From positions 1 to 64,000 of the forward strand of contig RFOM01000008.1 in NCBI GenBank assembly GCA_009926615.1: a stretch of DNA of 64,000 nt. Reading direction: 5' to 3'. This DNA comes from Pseudomonadota bacterium. Its GTDB lineage: Bacteria; Bdellovibrionota_B; Oligoflexia; Silvanigrellales; Silvanigrellaceae. The position numbers were made by a program, and so were the translations under genes. Every line of letters starts with the position of its first letter. The first letter of the stretch is position 1. Under the pieces are notes generated by a model. The model saw only the letters and a program-made list of their open reading frames with translations. It ran no database searches and had not been told where the DNA came from. Shown in pieces: positions 8,195 to 18,075 of this stretch.

Positions 8195-10966
8195 TCACGT
8201 TGAAGCCTGCTGACCGCTCAGAATAACAATTTCGCCGCGGGCGGCATCCATCCGGACACGCATACCGGTCTTCAACCGGCTCACCAGTCCGCCGCGAACA
8301 CCGACAATTGTAGGCAACCCCAGTTCCCTTGCAACAACCGCAGAATGAGACAGCAGACTGCCGCGTTCAATAAGCAAACCGCTGCATGCCGGATACAGCG
8401 GAACCCAACCCGGATCGGTTCTTTCAGTAACCAGAATTTCACCGTTCAAACCCTGTGCATCACTCATATTCACAACGACTCTCACGATGCCTTCCACGAT
8501 CCCCGGACAGCAGGCAGTTCCAAGCAAGACGTTCGGATCAGATGAAACCGGCAATTCACCTGCGAGCAAATCCTGCGCAGCCAAAAGCTGCGGCCACGCG
8601 AACGATGCTCCCGCAGCACCCCGCGTTGTAAAACGATCGGGAGGAGGGGGTGTGGACCGGTAACCGTCAAACTCGGCCTTACGCAGTTGAGCAGATTGTC
8701 TGAGAAGCAAACTTGAGGAGCGTCCCTCGTTGAAAGAGATAATCTCATCAATCGTGAGGTAAAAGACATCCTCGGGATGATCGATCACCTTAAGAAGGGC
8801 AAGGTTGCTGCCAAATCCGCGAAACAGGTGACGCACAATCCCAAATGTCTTTGTGCGGTCGAAGCGAAGATTCTCGCGATCGCGGACAGCACTTCGGGCT
8901 TGCCTCAGAACCCAGTTGAAGACCGGCTTTCTGATAAATCCAAGCGGTCCGCCCAAAAACCCATTCATACGCGCTTCGGCTTTGATCCGGATGGCGGTTT
9001 CACGTTCCTCCATTGCAGCAATGGAATAACTCTTCATCCGCACGTAACTCGCTACCGCTTCGATCGCAAAAGAAGGATCATCATGCAGATCCGGTTCTTC
9101 GAGCTTCAGCTCGTTCACACAGCGAAAACCGTACAAATCCAAAAACTCTTTGAACTTCAAAAAGAGTTCCGGAAAGACTCCCTTCTCACGCATGGCCGAC
9201 CAAGCTTCGGCGGAGGTCACCGACATAAGCCAGTTGCGCCGATTTTCCGGACCGTTGTCAATCTCATCCGCAATCCGCATGAGCATGCGCGTGGGCTCGG
9301 TACTCTCCAAATCGCCCTGTCCGCACAGCAGATCGTTTTGCAGTGTTGAGGAGTCTTCCGACCGGCCTGCAAATTTGCCGACGAATGCCTTCAACAAACC
9401 GAAAAAAACCATGCAGCGGGTATCGTTGACAATCGGAGCCTGCCAATGCTTCAAAACTCTTTCCGTGAGCGAGTGGTAATAATTCACCTGCTCCTGCAGC
9501 GACATGCTCTTGAAATTTTTATGTTTGCCTTCAGCAACAATGGCATCGACGCGGTGTTCGAACGAGTCAATCAGTTCGCGGACAAAGATCAGCCGATGAA
9601 TCAGCGTAACCAAAAGCTTAAGTCTGGCCGTGACGGAGTACTGCACAGGGGTCTTGGTGAAATCAAACAAAGCGGCGATCTCGGGCTTCAAACCCTGCTT
9701 CACCCCCATCATCGTTTCCATAAATGACTTACTTTGAGCAGTTCCCGGAAAGAGGTACAAAAGACGGTACCAGTTCGCAAGATTGTAATAGACCCTGCCG
9801 CGCACCAGTCCGAGCATGTTTCTGAAAGTTGCTTCGTTGTCGGCAATCACCTTTTCCGGAACCTGCATGAGCCTGCAAAACTGATAATAAACTTCCTGAT
9901 AGCATCTGCTCACATGACTGAAGGTCAAAGGCGTTGTTACACCGCAAAAACTTTCAATGATATTTGAATTGTCCCACAGAATATAATGACCGCCCGCACA
10001 TGAATCGCTGAAGAGCCCGTCGGGCGGAAGAGTTGTGATCGGACGCGCCTGCAAAAGAAAAACCTGCCCCTGAACGACGGCCCATTCAATGTCCTGAGGC
10101 GAACCGAAACGCGTCTCTACGTCCATGCACATACCGGCGACACTTTTGATTTCAGCCTGAGTGAGGCTGGGTGACGTCATCTTTTCGCTGTCAACGGCCA
10201 ATTCAGTCAATCCGCCCGCAGGAGCATGCCGGAGTGCGGTCTTTTTCTCTGCAATCTGATCCTTGCTCTCAAAAGTCTTCCGGTTGACTGTAAATTCATC
10301 TGCAGAAAGAAGTCCGCTGACCAAACCTTCACCCAGTCCCCACACACTGCTCAGCAGGAGATGATCGCGATCGGTGACGTCAACCGGATTTCTGGTGAAC
10401 GCAACGCCCGCAGATTCCGCGTTGATCATTCGCTGAATCACAACACCGATCCGGATACCGTTGAGCGGCAAATTTCTTTCTTTACGGTATGCCAACGCCC
10501 GCTCCGACCAGCCGGAGGCCCAGCACCGCAGAATACTTTTAAAGATTGCATCAGGACCTTTTTGGAACAAAAATGAAGAAAAGAGCCCCGCAAACGAATG
10601 ATCACCGGAGTCTTCGTCAAGACCGCTGGAACGCACTGCAACGAAGCCGTCAATCAAACCGCTGCGTTCAAGATGCATCACCAGTTCCTCACGGATGTTC
10701 AGAGGAATTTGCTTGCTCAGAAATAATTCATGAATATTTTTTTCCATCTCCGCAAGATTGCTGTCTTCCGAAAGAATCGCGCCGGACATGCCGATTTGCT
10801 TCATAAAATCATCAAAAGCCGATGAGCTCAGACAAATCCATTCCGGCACCGGAAACTTCGCCTTGGACAGCTTTGCAAGGTTGTATGCCTTGCCGCCGCC
10901 GATTGTCCGGACGACTTCCTCAGCCGTGGCCGGGGTTAAAACAAAGCTCGACAAGGACTCAACCAT
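8195..10966 (-). CDS. PEP-synthase / rifampicin-phosphotransferase-like enzyme
   Basis: 923 residues in the order ATP-grasp (PPDK_N, 1 to about 320; IGGGKAYNLAKL, VAVRSSGLDEDSGDHSFAG), a long middle domain (about 320-790), and a C-terminal swivelling phospho-His domain (His874 in RGSLLSHSAVVARELG). Pyruvate,phosphate dikinase and PEP synthase share the first and last domains. The ATP-grasp/middle/His order and the size match rifampicin phosphotransferase and its relatives, which phosphorylate a small molecule bound in the middle domain. The gene sits between the ligase-UbiA fusion and a transporter, so phosphorylation of the pathway product or of a self-toxic intermediate is the likely job (inference). 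ATG 10966 has GGAGA upstream. Confidence 0.85.
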   Translation of the reverse strand: MVESLSSFVLTPATAEEVVRTIGGGKAYNLAKLSKAKFPVPEWICLSSSAFDDFMKQIGMSGAILSEDSNLAEMEKNIHELFLSKQIPLNIREELVMHLERSGLIDGFVAVRSSGLDEDSGDHSFAGLFSSFLFQKGPDAIFKSILRCWASGWSERALAYRKERNLPLNGIRIGVVIQRMINAESAGVAFTRNPVDVTDRDHLLLSSVWGLGEGLVSGLLSADEFTVNRKTFESKDQIAEKKTALRHAPAGGLTELAVDSEKMTSPSLTQAEIKSVAGMCMDVETRFGSPQDIEWAVVQGQVFLLQARPITTLPPDGLFSDSCAGGHYILWDNSNIIESFCGVTTPLTFSHVSRCYQEVYYQFCRLMQVPEKVIADNEATFRNMLGLVRGRVYYNLANWYRLLYLFPGTAQSKSFMETMMGVKQGLKPEIAALFDFTKTPVQYSVTARLKLLVTLIHRLIFVRELIDSFEHRVDAIVAEGKHKNFKSMSLQEQVNYYHSLTERVLKHWQAPIVNDTRCMVFFGLLKAFVGKFAGRSEDSSTLQNDLLCGQGDLESTEPTRMLMRIADEIDNGPENRRNWLMSVTSAEAWSAMREKGVFPELFLKFKEFLDLYGFRCVNELKLEEPDLHDDPSFAIEAVASYVRMKSYSIAAMEERETAIRIKAEARMNGFLGGPLGFIRKPVFNWVLRQARSAVRDRENLRFDRTKTFGIVRHLFRGFGSNLALLKVIDHPEDVFYLTIDEIISFNEGRSSSLLLRQSAQLRKAEFDGYRSTPPPPDRFTTRGAAGASFAWPQLLAAQDLLAGELPVSSDPNVLLGTACCPGIVEGIVRVVVNMSDAQGLNGEILVTERTDPGWVPLYPACSGLLIERGSLLSHSAVVARELGLPTIVGVRGGLVSRLKTGMRVRMDAARGEIVILSGQQAST

Positions 10967-10984
10967 GACCGCATTTCTCCATTC

Positions 10985-13318
10985 TCAGAACTTCAAAAAG
11001 ACAAATAATCCCATCCAAGCAGATGCCAGAACGCCGAGAGCTGCCAAACCCTCTGCTGCCTTGTGATGAGAATCTTTCGCCGTCACAACGCACAAGACAA
11101 GACACACACACAGCTGCAGCGCCAGAAGTATTGCCGCTCCCTGAAATCCTCCGCTCACTGCCTGAAACGAAAACAGCATTGCTGTGATTTGAAAGAAAAG
11201 AGTCAGTGCTGCTGCCTTTTTGAGACCATAGATCTGCCGGTAGGTCGCTGCAGCGGGATGCGCGTCTGGTTTGAGTTTTCGCGCAAATTCGTATGTCAGC
11301 GAAGCAGCCACATTGGAACCGACATACAACCACGCCCAACCGGACTGTGAAAAATCGGGCGCATATAAAGTCACCCCGAACAAATAGAGAGGCACACCGA
11401 CAAACTGATGCGATAAAGCGTAAATAAAAGGAAAGTCCGCAAGTCTGGAAGCGACGTAAAATTCTTTGTACATCAGCCACAGGTAGAGGACCGAAAATCC
11501 CAGAAGGAGCGAAGACAGAGCCGATCCCAAAAATAAGATTAAACCGGAACAAGCAATCAGGATCCAAAAAACCAGAACAATGGCACGTGACATTTCCGCC
11601 GGAGATATGAGTCCGCGCGGAAGGGGGCGAAGAGGATTCGCAATCTTGTCTTTGGCAAAATCTTTGAGCTCATCCATCATCCGCGCAAGAATCATAAAAG
11701 TCATTGATGAAATGACAGCCAAGAAAGTCAACACAGCACTTGGAGAAGTCCTGATACACGACTGACTTCCTGAGCCCCCGCAATCACCGTAAACCTGGCT
11801 CAAAAAGAATCCGCTCACCAAAGGACCTGTTGAAAGGATCAAGAGAATAAACAATGGACTGCGCTCTTTCAGATAGGTCCACCATCTTTGCATTCTCAAA
11901 CTCCTTTCCCAGCTTGACTGCCTGTCAATCCTAGACCGGTGACGCCTGTCCCGTACAATACGCCCGCTCCAGACTCTGAATTTTTCGAGACCAAGGTCGC
12001 GAACGGCGGATTCAACGCGGACGGGACTGTCATCAGCAACAACATGCACGCTCTGAGCCTCATCGCGATGCAAAAATGCAGACGTATGACCAAGTTTTGC
12101 ATACATTCTCTGCTCAAACAAAAAGTCATCATGGGACTGTGAGGATCTTCCGGCAAACCACAAGCCCTGTTCATCCGAGAGAATGCGGTCCCCCGTGCGG
12201 TGCCAAAGAGTCCCGTCAGGATCTCTTTGCTTGTTGCGGAGGTTATCAGCTTGTCCTGCCAAGTATTCGGAACAAACGTTTGGACCCGAGACCCAAAGAA
12301 TGCCCATGTCATCCCATTTCGTTTTAATTTCCGTGACCGGGAATCCGACGTTCACCGCATGAAGGTAGCCTTTGCGCCTTGAATTTTCGATGCTCGCAGC
12401 TGCATCGCACACCGAAACCGGTTCAACTTCAGTGCCGCCGTAGACAACACTCACAGAGGCTTTCGGCAGGTTCTTCAATGTCTTTTCAAGCAGGCTGCAT
12501 TCTACAAGAGCTCCTCCGACATGCACTTGCCGCAAACTTTGAGGCAGAAGATTGTTCTCAACCAGACGGCTCAAAAAGGCCGGTCCGCAGGAGAGTGACA
12601 GTGGACACAACTGCTTCTCCATTTCAACGATCCGGCGCAAAGACGTAAAAGACCAATTGCGCGGAACCAAAATGGAGCCTCTGCCCGTGCCAATGTGAAA
12701 GAGCACGAGATTCGGAAAAATGGTCAAATCGGGGCCATCGAGAGCTTCGTCTTTTCCATATTTAACCAAAATTTCGTGCAGGTCCCACAAATACGCGTGG
12801 GTTCTGACAACACCCTTGGGTTGCCCCGTGGTGCCGCTTGTAAAAGAAATAATGGCAGCCTGATTTGCTTCAACGCCGGCGACGGCCAGATCGAATCCGC
12901 CGTTGCGGCTGACGTCATCAAAAGTTCCAATCCTTGGCAACGAGCGCAGGTGAGCGCAGCGAAGCCTCCAGAAATTTCCGAATGTATCGCCGAAGAAAGC
13001 CTTGGCGCCCGTCAACTCAAGAACGGAACTGATGTGACCGGCAGGCATCCATGGCTCAATGAAAACAACCGGACAGCCAAGACCCATCAGTGCCAGCAGA
13101 GCACCGTAAAGCTGCTGCGACGGCAGCGCCATGACCACCACCGCATCGCCGCATTGCAGACCGTGACTCATGAACTTGGATTGAAATGCCCCTGCCAGCC
13201 CGCCGAGTTGTCCGAACGACAGCCCGCCCTGTTCCACCGACCACAATGCGAGTCTGTCGGGATGCAAATTTATTTTGTTAAGTGCACGTATCGTGCAATT
13301 CCCGTTTGGTGCAGACAC
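10985..13318 (-). CDS. Fused AMP-dependent acyl ligase and UbiA-type prenyltransferase
   Basis: N-terminal about 480 residues form an adenylating enzyme (P-loop TSGTTGQPKG at about 160-169; GDRILSDEQGLWFAGR). The C-terminal about 280 residues have some seven hydrophobic helices and a UbiA motif (RMMDELKDFAKD, then RPLPRG). The second UbiA Asp motif is altered (YEFARKLKPDAH). The ligase would activate a carboxylic acid with ATP; the UbiA part would transfer an isoprenoid or similar group at the membrane. I take GTG 13318, just before the conserved NCTIRALNKINLHPD; the frame is open back to 13519 but that overlaps the divergent gene and an AT-rich promoter-like stretch, so the start is uncertain. 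First gene of the leftward operon. Confidence 0.82.
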   Translation of the reverse strand: MSAPNGNCTIRALNKINLHPDRLALWSVEQGGLSFGQLGGLAGAFQSKFMSHGLQCGDAVVVMALPSQQLYGALLALMGLGCPVVFIEPWMPAGHISSVLELTGAKAFFGDTFGNFWRLRCAHLRSLPRIGTFDDVSRNGGFDLAVAGVEANQAAIISFTSGTTGQPKGVVRTHAYLWDLHEILVKYGKDEALDGPDLTIFPNLVLFHIGTGRGSILVPRNWSFTSLRRIVEMEKQLCPLSLSCGPAFLSRLVENNLLPQSLRQVHVGGALVECSLLEKTLKNLPKASVSVVYGGTEVEPVSVCDAAASIENSRRKGYLHAVNVGFPVTEIKTKWDDMGILWVSGPNVCSEYLAGQADNLRNKQRDPDGTLWHRTGDRILSDEQGLWFAGRSSQSHDDFLFEQRMYAKLGHTSAFLHRDEAQSVHVVADDSPVRVESAVRDLGLEKFRVWSGRIVRDRRHRSRIDRQSSWERSLRMQRWWTYLKERSPLFILLILSTGPLVSGFFLSQVYGDCGGSGSQSCIRTSPSAVLTFLAVISSMTFMILARMMDELKDFAKDKIANPLRPLPRGLISPAEMSRAIVLVFWILIACSGLILFLGSALSSLLLGFSVLYLWLMYKEFYVASRLADFPFIYALSHQFVGVPLYLFGVTLYAPDFSQSGWAWLYVGSNVAASLTYEFARKLKPDAHPAAATYRQIYGLKKAAALTLFFQITAMLFSFQAVSGGFQGAAILLALQLCVCLVLCVVTAKDSHHKAAEGLAALGVLASAWMGLFVFLKF

Positions 13319-13475
13319 CCTCTCCCCCGTGCGGTCATCGGCATGCGGCGATAAGTTTTCGGGCAATTTCCGGATAACTTTAGACTTAATATGTTTTTTT
13401 TGATTTTGTGCTTCAGTTTGAGCGTTCGAACTCCGAAGACACGACGTTCGGTGTAAAATTGAAGGAATCGGCGCC

Positions 13476-14456
13476 ATGAACTTGCCTGATTTAAAAACCA
13501 TCGGAGATGCGGCTCTCAAGCACTCCTACGATATCAACAAGATTCTTTGGCACAGAGGTGTGGACAGGTCGCTTTACTTCTTTCCGGAAGTTCTGACACC
13601 TCTTTACCATTGCGCGTCCTACAGGAATGTTCTCGATGAGGAAGATCGCAAAGCCTACAACCAGCTGTTTGCGCAGTACGTAAGCGAACAGTTTATTTTT
13701 CTTGAAGACAGATTCCTCTGCAAAGTCGTCGAAAGTCTGCTTCCGTGGTCTGTCGGTGTTTCTGTTGATCTCAAGCGCTGTCTGGAAATTTTCCTTGAAG
13801 AAGAAGTCAAACACACGGAAATGTTCAGAAGGCTGAACAGAATTTGTTCAGCCGAAAGATACGGCGTCAAAGATTATTACTTCCTCCGGCTTCAAAAGCA
13901 TGAAGACAGCCTTCTTAAAATGATGGCGGCACTCCCCAGACAACTCAACTTCTGGATTTGGATTGCGCTTATATTTGAGGAAAAGACAGTCGATTATTTC
14001 ACCCATTACCGCATGCAACAGCGCGACGGACAGTCGGGAAAACTCGACCCCCTTCATTATCAGGTCCATCAATATCACATGCTCGACGAAGCGCGGCACG
14101 TTCAAATCGACGAGCATTTGCTCAAATATATTTTTGACAACAGCAATCCCATTGTCAGATCAATGAACGTTCTGCTGTTGAGACAGACGATGAGAAATTA
14201 CACAACTCCGAAACGAGCAAACGTCTACATTATTGAAGAACTCTGCAACTCCAGACGTCATCTGCGCAATCAGGTTGAAAAGCTGTCTGCCGACGTCAGG
14301 TCGCAAAAAGGTCGCAGTCCCTATCAGATGGCGCAATACTCGCGCAGAAATTTTCCAAAAACTTTCAGTTATTTTGATACTTATCCGGACATATCGTCAG
14401 CCATGCAGGACGTCATTCTGACTTACAGTCCTGAGGAAATTAAGAAGTCTGCCTGA
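13476..14456 (+). CDS. AurF-like diiron oxygenase
   Basis: 326-residue helical protein with a full seven-ligand diiron set in AurF spacing: Glu77 (FLEDRFL), Glu110 and His113 (EEEVKHTEMF), Glu169 (FEEKTVDYF), His201, Glu205 and His208 (HMLDEARH). AurF and CmlI oxidise aryl amines to nitro groups; relatives hydroxylate amines or other positions. ATG 13476 follows GAAGGA by nine bases. It is divergent from the ligase-UbiA gene, sharing the intergenic region 13319-13475, and is followed 23 bases later by a GNAT gene. I infer it modifies the same metabolite. The substrate cannot be deduced. Confidence 0.85.
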   Translation: MNLPDLKTIGDAALKHSYDINKILWHRGVDRSLYFFPEVLTPLYHCASYRNVLDEEDRKAYNQLFAQYVSEQFIFLEDRFLCKVVESLLPWSVGVSVDLKRCLEIFLEEEVKHTEMFRRLNRICSAERYGVKDYYFLRLQKHEDSLLKMMAALPRQLNFWIWIALIFEEKTVDYFTHYRMQQRDGQSGKLDPLHYQVHQYHMLDEARHVQIDEHLLKYIFDNSNPIVRSMNVLLLRQTMRNYTTPKRANVYIIEELCNSRRHLRNQVEKLSADVRSQKGRSPYQMAQYSRRNFPKTFSYFDTYPDISSAMQDVILTYSPEEIKKSA

Positions 14457-14479
14457 ACATATTGAACGGAGGCCTCCGC

Positions 14480-15562
14480 GTGTCTGTCAAATGCAAAATT
14501 GCCGCGAGGAGTTCCGCTCCTCACGGGAACAGCTTCGACGTGCAATTTTCGGAACTGCCGGACCATATTGCAGCACCGGACAAGGCGGCCGTTGAGTGTT
14601 CATATGCGCCTTACTGGATGATGCTCCTGAAATACGGTGAACGCCGGAACTGTGAATTTTGGATTGCTTCCGAGGCTGACACCGGACGTGTACTTGCGCG
14701 GATCGCAGCTGATATTCCGACCGGACGCGCTGAGGAAAGTTCCATAGGTTTTTTTGACTGCCATGACACTGTTGAAGGAAGGGCAGCCGGCCGCGAGTTG
14801 ATACACACGGCCATGCAATGGCTTGCGGCCCGCGGTGCACAGGCAGCGGTTGCACCCATGGACTTCAACAGCTGGTTCAACTACCGGTTCAAAGTCAGAG
14901 AGCAGAGCGAAAATAAGGCACCCGACAAATCGTGGGAACCCTCAGCACCCGACTTCCATCTCGCACTTTTCAAAGATGAGGGATTTCAGGACTTCATCGC
15001 CTTTTCAAGTCTTGAATACGAAATCGCATCTCCTGAACATTGGAAGGCATACATCGCACTGATGCAGCCGGATTTTCAGGCTGCGGTCGCGCATGGATAT
15101 ACTCTTTCACCGTTTGCATCAGGGACCGGATTTCAGGACGATTTGCGGGACATCTTCGCACTCGCAACAATTGCATTCGCCGAAAATCCGATGTTCGAGG
15201 AAATTCCGTTTGAGCTTTTTGCAGCACTCACAACCGGTTTTGCACGCAAGAGCAACATGGATGCATCTCTTATTTGCAGAGCAGCAGACGGATCAGTTGC
15301 CGGCTTTGCATTTTGCTTTACCGAAGGGAACGAGCTGATTTACAAGACTGTTGCGGTACACCCCGACCACAGGTCAAAGGGGCTTGCAAACGCATTGACC
15401 TGCGAAATTTCCAGCTACTGTCTCAAAAATAATATTCGAACAACAACCGGCGCTCTTATCAGGTCCGGCAACCGCAGTGAACGGATCGGCCACAAACACG
15501 GACAATTTGCCAAACCAAGCAATGTCTATAATTATATTCTGTTGCGCAAGAGTTTGTCATGA
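14480..15562 (+). CDS. Double GNAT-fold acyltransferase
   Basis: 360 residues. The C-terminal half (about 215-350) is a GNAT domain with a clear acyl-CoA-binding motif (TVAVHPDHRSKGLANALT). The N-terminal half (about 30-150) looks like a second, degenerate GNAT repeat. The family transfers acetyl or acyl groups to amines. GTG 14480 is placed seven bases after GGAGG; an upstream in-frame TTG at 14462 precedes that site and is rejected. The stop overlaps the next start as ATGA, so it is cotranslated with the LytM gene. Together with the diiron N-oxygenase-like gene, acylation of an amine in the product is a reasonable guess. Confidence 0.82.
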   Translation: MSVKCKIAARSSAPHGNSFDVQFSELPDHIAAPDKAAVECSYAPYWMMLLKYGERRNCEFWIASEADTGRVLARIAADIPTGRAEESSIGFFDCHDTVEGRAAGRELIHTAMQWLAARGAQAAVAPMDFNSWFNYRFKVREQSENKAPDKSWEPSAPDFHLALFKDEGFQDFIAFSSLEYEIASPEHWKAYIALMQPDFQAAVAHGYTLSPFASGTGFQDDLRDIFALATIAFAENPMFEEIPFELFAALTTGFARKSNMDASLICRAADGSVAGFAFCFTEGNELIYKTVAVHPDHRSKGLANALTCEISSYCLKNNIRTTTGALIRSGNRSERIGHKHGQFAKPSNVYNYILLRKSLS

Positions 15563-16440
15563 ACAAACGGCCGGCAGATATATCGAAAGCGTATCCGGCA
15601 AAACTGAGCCGCGCTAGCAACTGCCGGATAATTTGTGCGGCAGTGTCATGCCTGTCCGCATTTTTTTCAGGATGCAAATATTCAGATACCGACAATGAAA
15701 CTGTTTCAAGCTCTCCGGTTGAATTGAGTCTTCTGATGCTTCAGGCCACGCATATTAAAACCAAGACTTCACAGTCGGCAAATCTGCCGCCGCAGGAAAA
15801 GTGCCCTGTTGCAGAAGGAACGCGAATCAGGCTGTCGGGCCCGCCCGTTCTTGTCCAGTCAGCAAACGGAACACACTATCGCGTAAGAATTGCAGATGAC
15901 GGTGCGCAGTTTTATGCCTGCCCGCTTGCAGAGGGATACCTTTTTGCGGAACACGTGCGGCAGGATATCAGGGTGGTTCAGGCAACTCCGGACACGAGAA
16001 TCTCACCGGCAGCAGGAAATGCTGAAACTCCGAAAAGCAACGCATCATCTATGTTTGTCTGGCCCGCAGAGGCAGCTTCTCTTGCCTCAGATTTCGGCCC
16101 GCGTATGAGTACCTTTCACGAGGGCATCGACATTGTACCGGCAAGCGATTCGGAGGTGAGGGCATCTGCATCCGGTCACGTTCTCTTTTCAGGCTGGAGC
16201 GAAAAAGGCTACGGCAACCTGATTCAGCTCTCACACCCGAAGAATTTTGAAACCCGTTATGCTCATCAGTCAAAGCTCGGCGATATGAGTGCCGGCAAAG
16301 TTGTTTTACAGGGTGATGTGATTGCCAAAAGCGTAAACATCGGTCAGTCAAACCAACACCTCCTGCACTTTGAGATTAGACAAAATGATACGCCAAAAAA
16401 TCCAATTCTGTTTCTTCCCCAAAGGGAGAAACAGCCATGA
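15559..16440 (+). CDS. M23/LytM peptidase-domain lipoprotein
   Basis: Lipoprotein-like signal (AFFSGC near residue 39, after a long n-region), an SH3-like middle part (about 85-140) and a C-terminal LytM/M23 domain. Zinc motifs HEGIDI (HxxxD) and HLLHFEIR (HxxHF-type) are present. M23 enzymes cut peptide cross-links in peptidoglycan; some act only as regulators. Both the start and the stop overlap neighbouring genes by four bases (ATGA), so it belongs to the diiron-GNAT operon, an odd place for a cell-wall enzyme. Confidence 0.85.
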   Translation: MNKRPADISKAYPAKLSRASNCRIICAAVSCLSAFFSGCKYSDTDNETVSSSPVELSLLMLQATHIKTKTSQSANLPPQEKCPVAEGTRIRLSGPPVLVQSANGTHYRVRIADDGAQFYACPLAEGYLFAEHVRQDIRVVQATPDTRISPAAGNAETPKSNASSMFVWPAEAASLASDFGPRMSTFHEGIDIVPASDSEVRASASGHVLFSGWSEKGYGNLIQLSHPKNFETRYAHQSKLGDMSAGKVVLQGDVIAKSVNIGQSNQHLLHFEIRQNDTPKNPILFLPQREKQP

Positions 16441-17312
16441 AAGGCAGACTCACGACCCTTTCCGGCGTTCTGCTTCTGGCGTCGTGGCTGACAAGCCCGA
16501 TTGTTGACACAAGCCTTCAGGCAAGAACCCTTCCGCCCGAACAAAACTCGCCGGAAATCACGCTGCGCATTCCATCGACTGAACGGATAAACGAATTTTC
16601 CGGCGTCACATCCGTCGCCGGCAAAAAGGACGAAACTGTCCTGAAATTTGCCGAATCCGGAATGACGGAAGAAAAAGTTCCGGACGGCTTCGACAGCGAA
16701 ACACTGATGAAAGTCAATCCTGCATCATTTTTCCTCGAAACATCGCGTTTTCCGCCGAGCAGCTTCACAATCCTGAAGACCGAATTCAAGCCGCATGCAC
16801 AATGCCCGCTGACACCGGCTGCCCTCAAAGAATCATTTGAATCGTCCATCCGGAACAAAAAACTCCTGAGCCCTGCCTTCATCCCCGATTCGGAGATGAT
16901 TCTTGATTTGAATCTGTATTTTGAGTTTCAAAACAGATTTTACCAACTTTCACTGGATCCCTCGGAAGAACAATCCGGATCTTTCGAAGTCTCGCTCATT
17001 CAGTCTGCAGACGCTCAATTTTCCGCATCTGTCCGACGCATTCCAAACTCGGACGGAGATTTAAAATCAGTCTTTCGGTCTCAGGACGAAGCACTCCGAG
17101 AAATCAAAAAGCTTGTCAGAGAATACACAGGTGCGGGTGCGCGATGGGGATCGCGGACAGTCCTTCTCACCGGCGAGGGGGAGGACCGAATCGCGGGAAA
17201 ATCCGAGACAGTCCGCATTGAATTGAACAACGGGCAGGTCCGCGGATTTCTCAACCACCGGCAGGAATGTCATCTGACGATTCATAACATGCTTGAATGC
17301 ATGTGCTGGTGA
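16437..17312 (+). CDS. Exported protein of unknown function
   Basis: 291 residues with an N-terminal signal peptide (GVLLLASWL, likely cleaved after about residue 29). Not recognised. The body is mixed alpha/beta without repeats; four cysteines occur (one near residue 122 and CHLTIHNMLECMCW at the very end), suggesting disulfides in the periplasm. It overlaps the LytM gene by ATGA and ends the rightward operon; a partner role to the LytM protein is possible. Confidence 0.75.
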   Translation: MKGRLTTLSGVLLLASWLTSPIVDTSLQARTLPPEQNSPEITLRIPSTERINEFSGVTSVAGKKDETVLKFAESGMTEEKVPDGFDSETLMKVNPASFFLETSRFPPSSFTILKTEFKPHAQCPLTPAALKESFESSIRNKKLLSPAFIPDSEMILDLNLYFEFQNRFYQLSLDPSEEQSGSFEVSLIQSADAQFSASVRRIPNSDGDLKSVFRSQDEALREIKKLVREYTGAGARWGSRTVLLTGEGEDRIAGKSETVRIELNNGQVRGFLNHRQECHLTIHNMLECMCW

Positions 17313-17329
17313 GTGACTCTCAGTCCGGT

Positions 17330-17860
17330 TCAGCTGCGAACCGGAAGATGCGATTCAGTGCGCCAAAGCTTTTTTTCTATGACACCTGTGGCCTTGGTGC
17401 AGATGTCCTGAGAAACATAATCGGAATTCCTTTCAAAGGCGTCCATCGCATTGGCGAGCATTTGAATATAAAATGCAAGGCGATCACAAATCACCCTGAC
17501 AAATTCGTCCTGTGCTTTCATTCCCGCCGGTGCATCAGCAAGATTGGGAACAGCCGCAAGTTTTTGAACTGTGGCCAAAGGCTCTCCTCCCAAAACCGCA
17601 ACCCGCTCGGCCAACGCATCGGCAATTTGCTCCAAGTCCCCTGCCGTCTCTTCAAACAGCCGGTGCAATCCTTCAAAATTGCTTCCCCTCACGTTCCAAT
17701 GCGCATTTTTCAGTTGAAGATAAAGCTCAATGGCTGCGCACTGAACAGGCTGAAGCGCTCTGACACTCTCAATGCGCGCTCCCTCCGGAACAGGGTTGCG
17801 CGTCTTCTGCAAAACGATTGTCGGCTTTTTCTTGACCAGTGATTTTGCAACTGCAGGCAT
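17330..17860 (-). CDS. dps: Dps-family ferritin-like DNA-protection protein
   Basis: 176 residues, mini-ferritin with the Dps inter-subunit ferroxidase ligands in correct spacing: His54 (HWNVRG), His66, Asp81 and Glu85. The first 25 residues are Lys/Arg-rich, a likely DNA-binding tail. It stores iron and uses hydrogen peroxide to protect DNA. ATG 17860 follows AGGAGG; the open frame runs to 17929 without a site. Monocistronic and convergent with the preceding exported-protein gene. Confidence 0.92.
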   Translation of the reverse strand: MPAVAKSLVKKKPTIVLQKTRNPVPEGARIESVRALQPVQCAAIELYLQLKNAHWNVRGSNFEGLHRLFEETAGDLEQIADALAERVAVLGGEPLATVQKLAAVPNLADAPAGMKAQDEFVRVICDRLAFYIQMLANAMDAFERNSDYVSQDICTKATGVIEKKLWRTESHLPVRS

Positions 17861-18075
17861 GAACACCTCCTGAATGGATAAGCGGCAAACAGATTCCGGC
17901 ACATGCCGGCTGAGCTCCGCGGCGGTCATTTAAGCAAAAGCAGGCCATTCCCGAGACGGAAATTCCTTTGATTTTCGGACGTTTTTTCGCTCGTATACAA
18001 GAACTTTCGCAAACGAAAGAATTGTGTCAAGGATATTCCGATGCCCGTTGCCGCAACACATCCGGAGAAAAACAA

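Noticed and set aside
13319..13519. N-terminal extension of the ligase-UbiA protein
   Set aside because: The frame is open, but the sequence is AT-rich and promoter-like, overlaps the start of the diiron oxygenase gene and precedes the conserved ligase sequence.
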